From Spirochaetales bacterium (GTDB taxonomy: Bacteria; Spirochaetota; Spirochaetia; DSM-27196; PWMO01), in assembly GCA_007130025.1 (NCBI GenBank), contig SLTF01000200.1, positions 1-13,827 of the forward strand: DNA of 13,827 nucleotides, written 5' to 3'. Both the position numbers and the translations under genes were made by a program. Position 1 is the first letter of the stretch. Each line of letters opens with the position of its first letter. The notes beneath the pieces are model-generated. The model ran no database searches, was not told where the DNA came from, and saw only the letters and a list, made by a program, of their open reading frames with translations. Below, in pieces: positions 13,624-13,827 of this stretch.

Positions 13624-13827
13624 CGTTTCCTCCGTTTGATGCGTCCTGTTCCGCCTCGCGGCGGCGGATGATCTCCATGATCTCGTCGTACCGGGCGCGC
13701 GTGATGGGATAGAACGACAGCACGATCACGCCGGCAATGAAGAAGAGCGCCGGGATCGGGCCGGTGAGCATGCGGATGCCCAGGCGGGCGAGGTCGGTCT
13801 GCACCGGCTGCGGGATCGCGGCGGTGG
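13616..13827 (-). CDS. GPH-family sugar:cation symporter (MFS), C-terminal end
   Basis: The frame is open to the window edge. The last 70 residues read LARLGIRMLTGPIPALFF, then IAGVIVLSFYPITRARYDEI and a charged tail MEIIRRREAEQD. A final membrane helix followed by YP(I/L)T and an acidic/basic cytoplasmic tail is typical of the glycoside-pentoside-hexuronide symporters (MelB relatives), which import sugars with Na+ or H+. The substrate cannot be told from this piece. The stop TGA at 13616 lies inside the start of the HIT gene (ATGTCTGA, 8-bp overlap). The GTG at 13804 is only an internal codon, not the start. Confidence 0.82.
   Translation of the reverse strand, partial: TAAIPQPVQTDLARLGIRMLTGPIPALFFIAGVIVLSFYPITRARYDEIMEIIRRREAEQDASNGGNDV

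Noticed and set aside
1..13827. tRNA, rRNA, insertion sequences, transposase or integrase genes
   Set aside because: I looked for these on both strands and saw none. All larger intervals are explained by the listed genes or the ribBA leader.

Overview
The window is a GC-rich bacterial chromosome segment, almost fully coding, with twelve complete or near-complete genes and a partial gene at each end. The organism is most likely a diderm: there are two lipoproteins with clear lipoboxes, an MltF-type lytic transglycosylase, a secreted cyclophilin and a secreted protein of unknown function. Spirochaetota is a weak guess from the look of the proteins and the -10-type promoters. Nothing in the sequence (no rRNA or tRNA) fixes the phylum.

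Left part (1-2900). The C-terminal end of a putative phage abortive-infection (putAbiC-like) protein runs rightward into the window and overlaps, tail to tail, an EamA/DMT membrane transporter on the minus strand. Upstream of the transporter on the same strand is ribBA, the bifunctional riboflavin-synthesis enzyme. It is preceded by a textbook control region: a sigma70-type promoter, an FMN riboswitch aptamer and a strong intrinsic terminator. The transporter next to ribBA is a candidate flavin transporter. It also has its own promoter, placed so close to its GTG start that the mRNA may be leaderless.

Middle part (2900-7410). A 503-residue acyl-CoA dehydrogenase-family flavoprotein (minus) is divergent from an MltF-like lytic transglycosylase (plus). 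This is followed by a short secreted protein of unknown function (plus) that converges on a small lipoprotein of unknown function (minus).

Right part (7490-13827). A minus-strand gene series reads, in transcription order: the end of a GPH-family sugar:cation symporter, a HIT-family protein, a 55-bp tandem repeat, aspS, serA, a secreted cyclophilin, qor and rbsK. Several junctions are tight (8-bp overlap, 9-nt and 10-nt gaps), which suggests co-transcription of at least three gene pairs. AspRS carries the His/Ala pair expected of a non-discriminating enzyme, so the organism probably makes Asn-tRNA(Asn) through GatCAB. The HIT protein has Tyr in place of the first triad His.

Most of the window is housekeeping metabolism. 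No clear new multi-gene system is visible. The most rewarding points are the riboswitch-ribBA-EamA locus, the tandem hairpin repeat, the HIT and AspRS active-site variants, and the two unknown secreted proteins.
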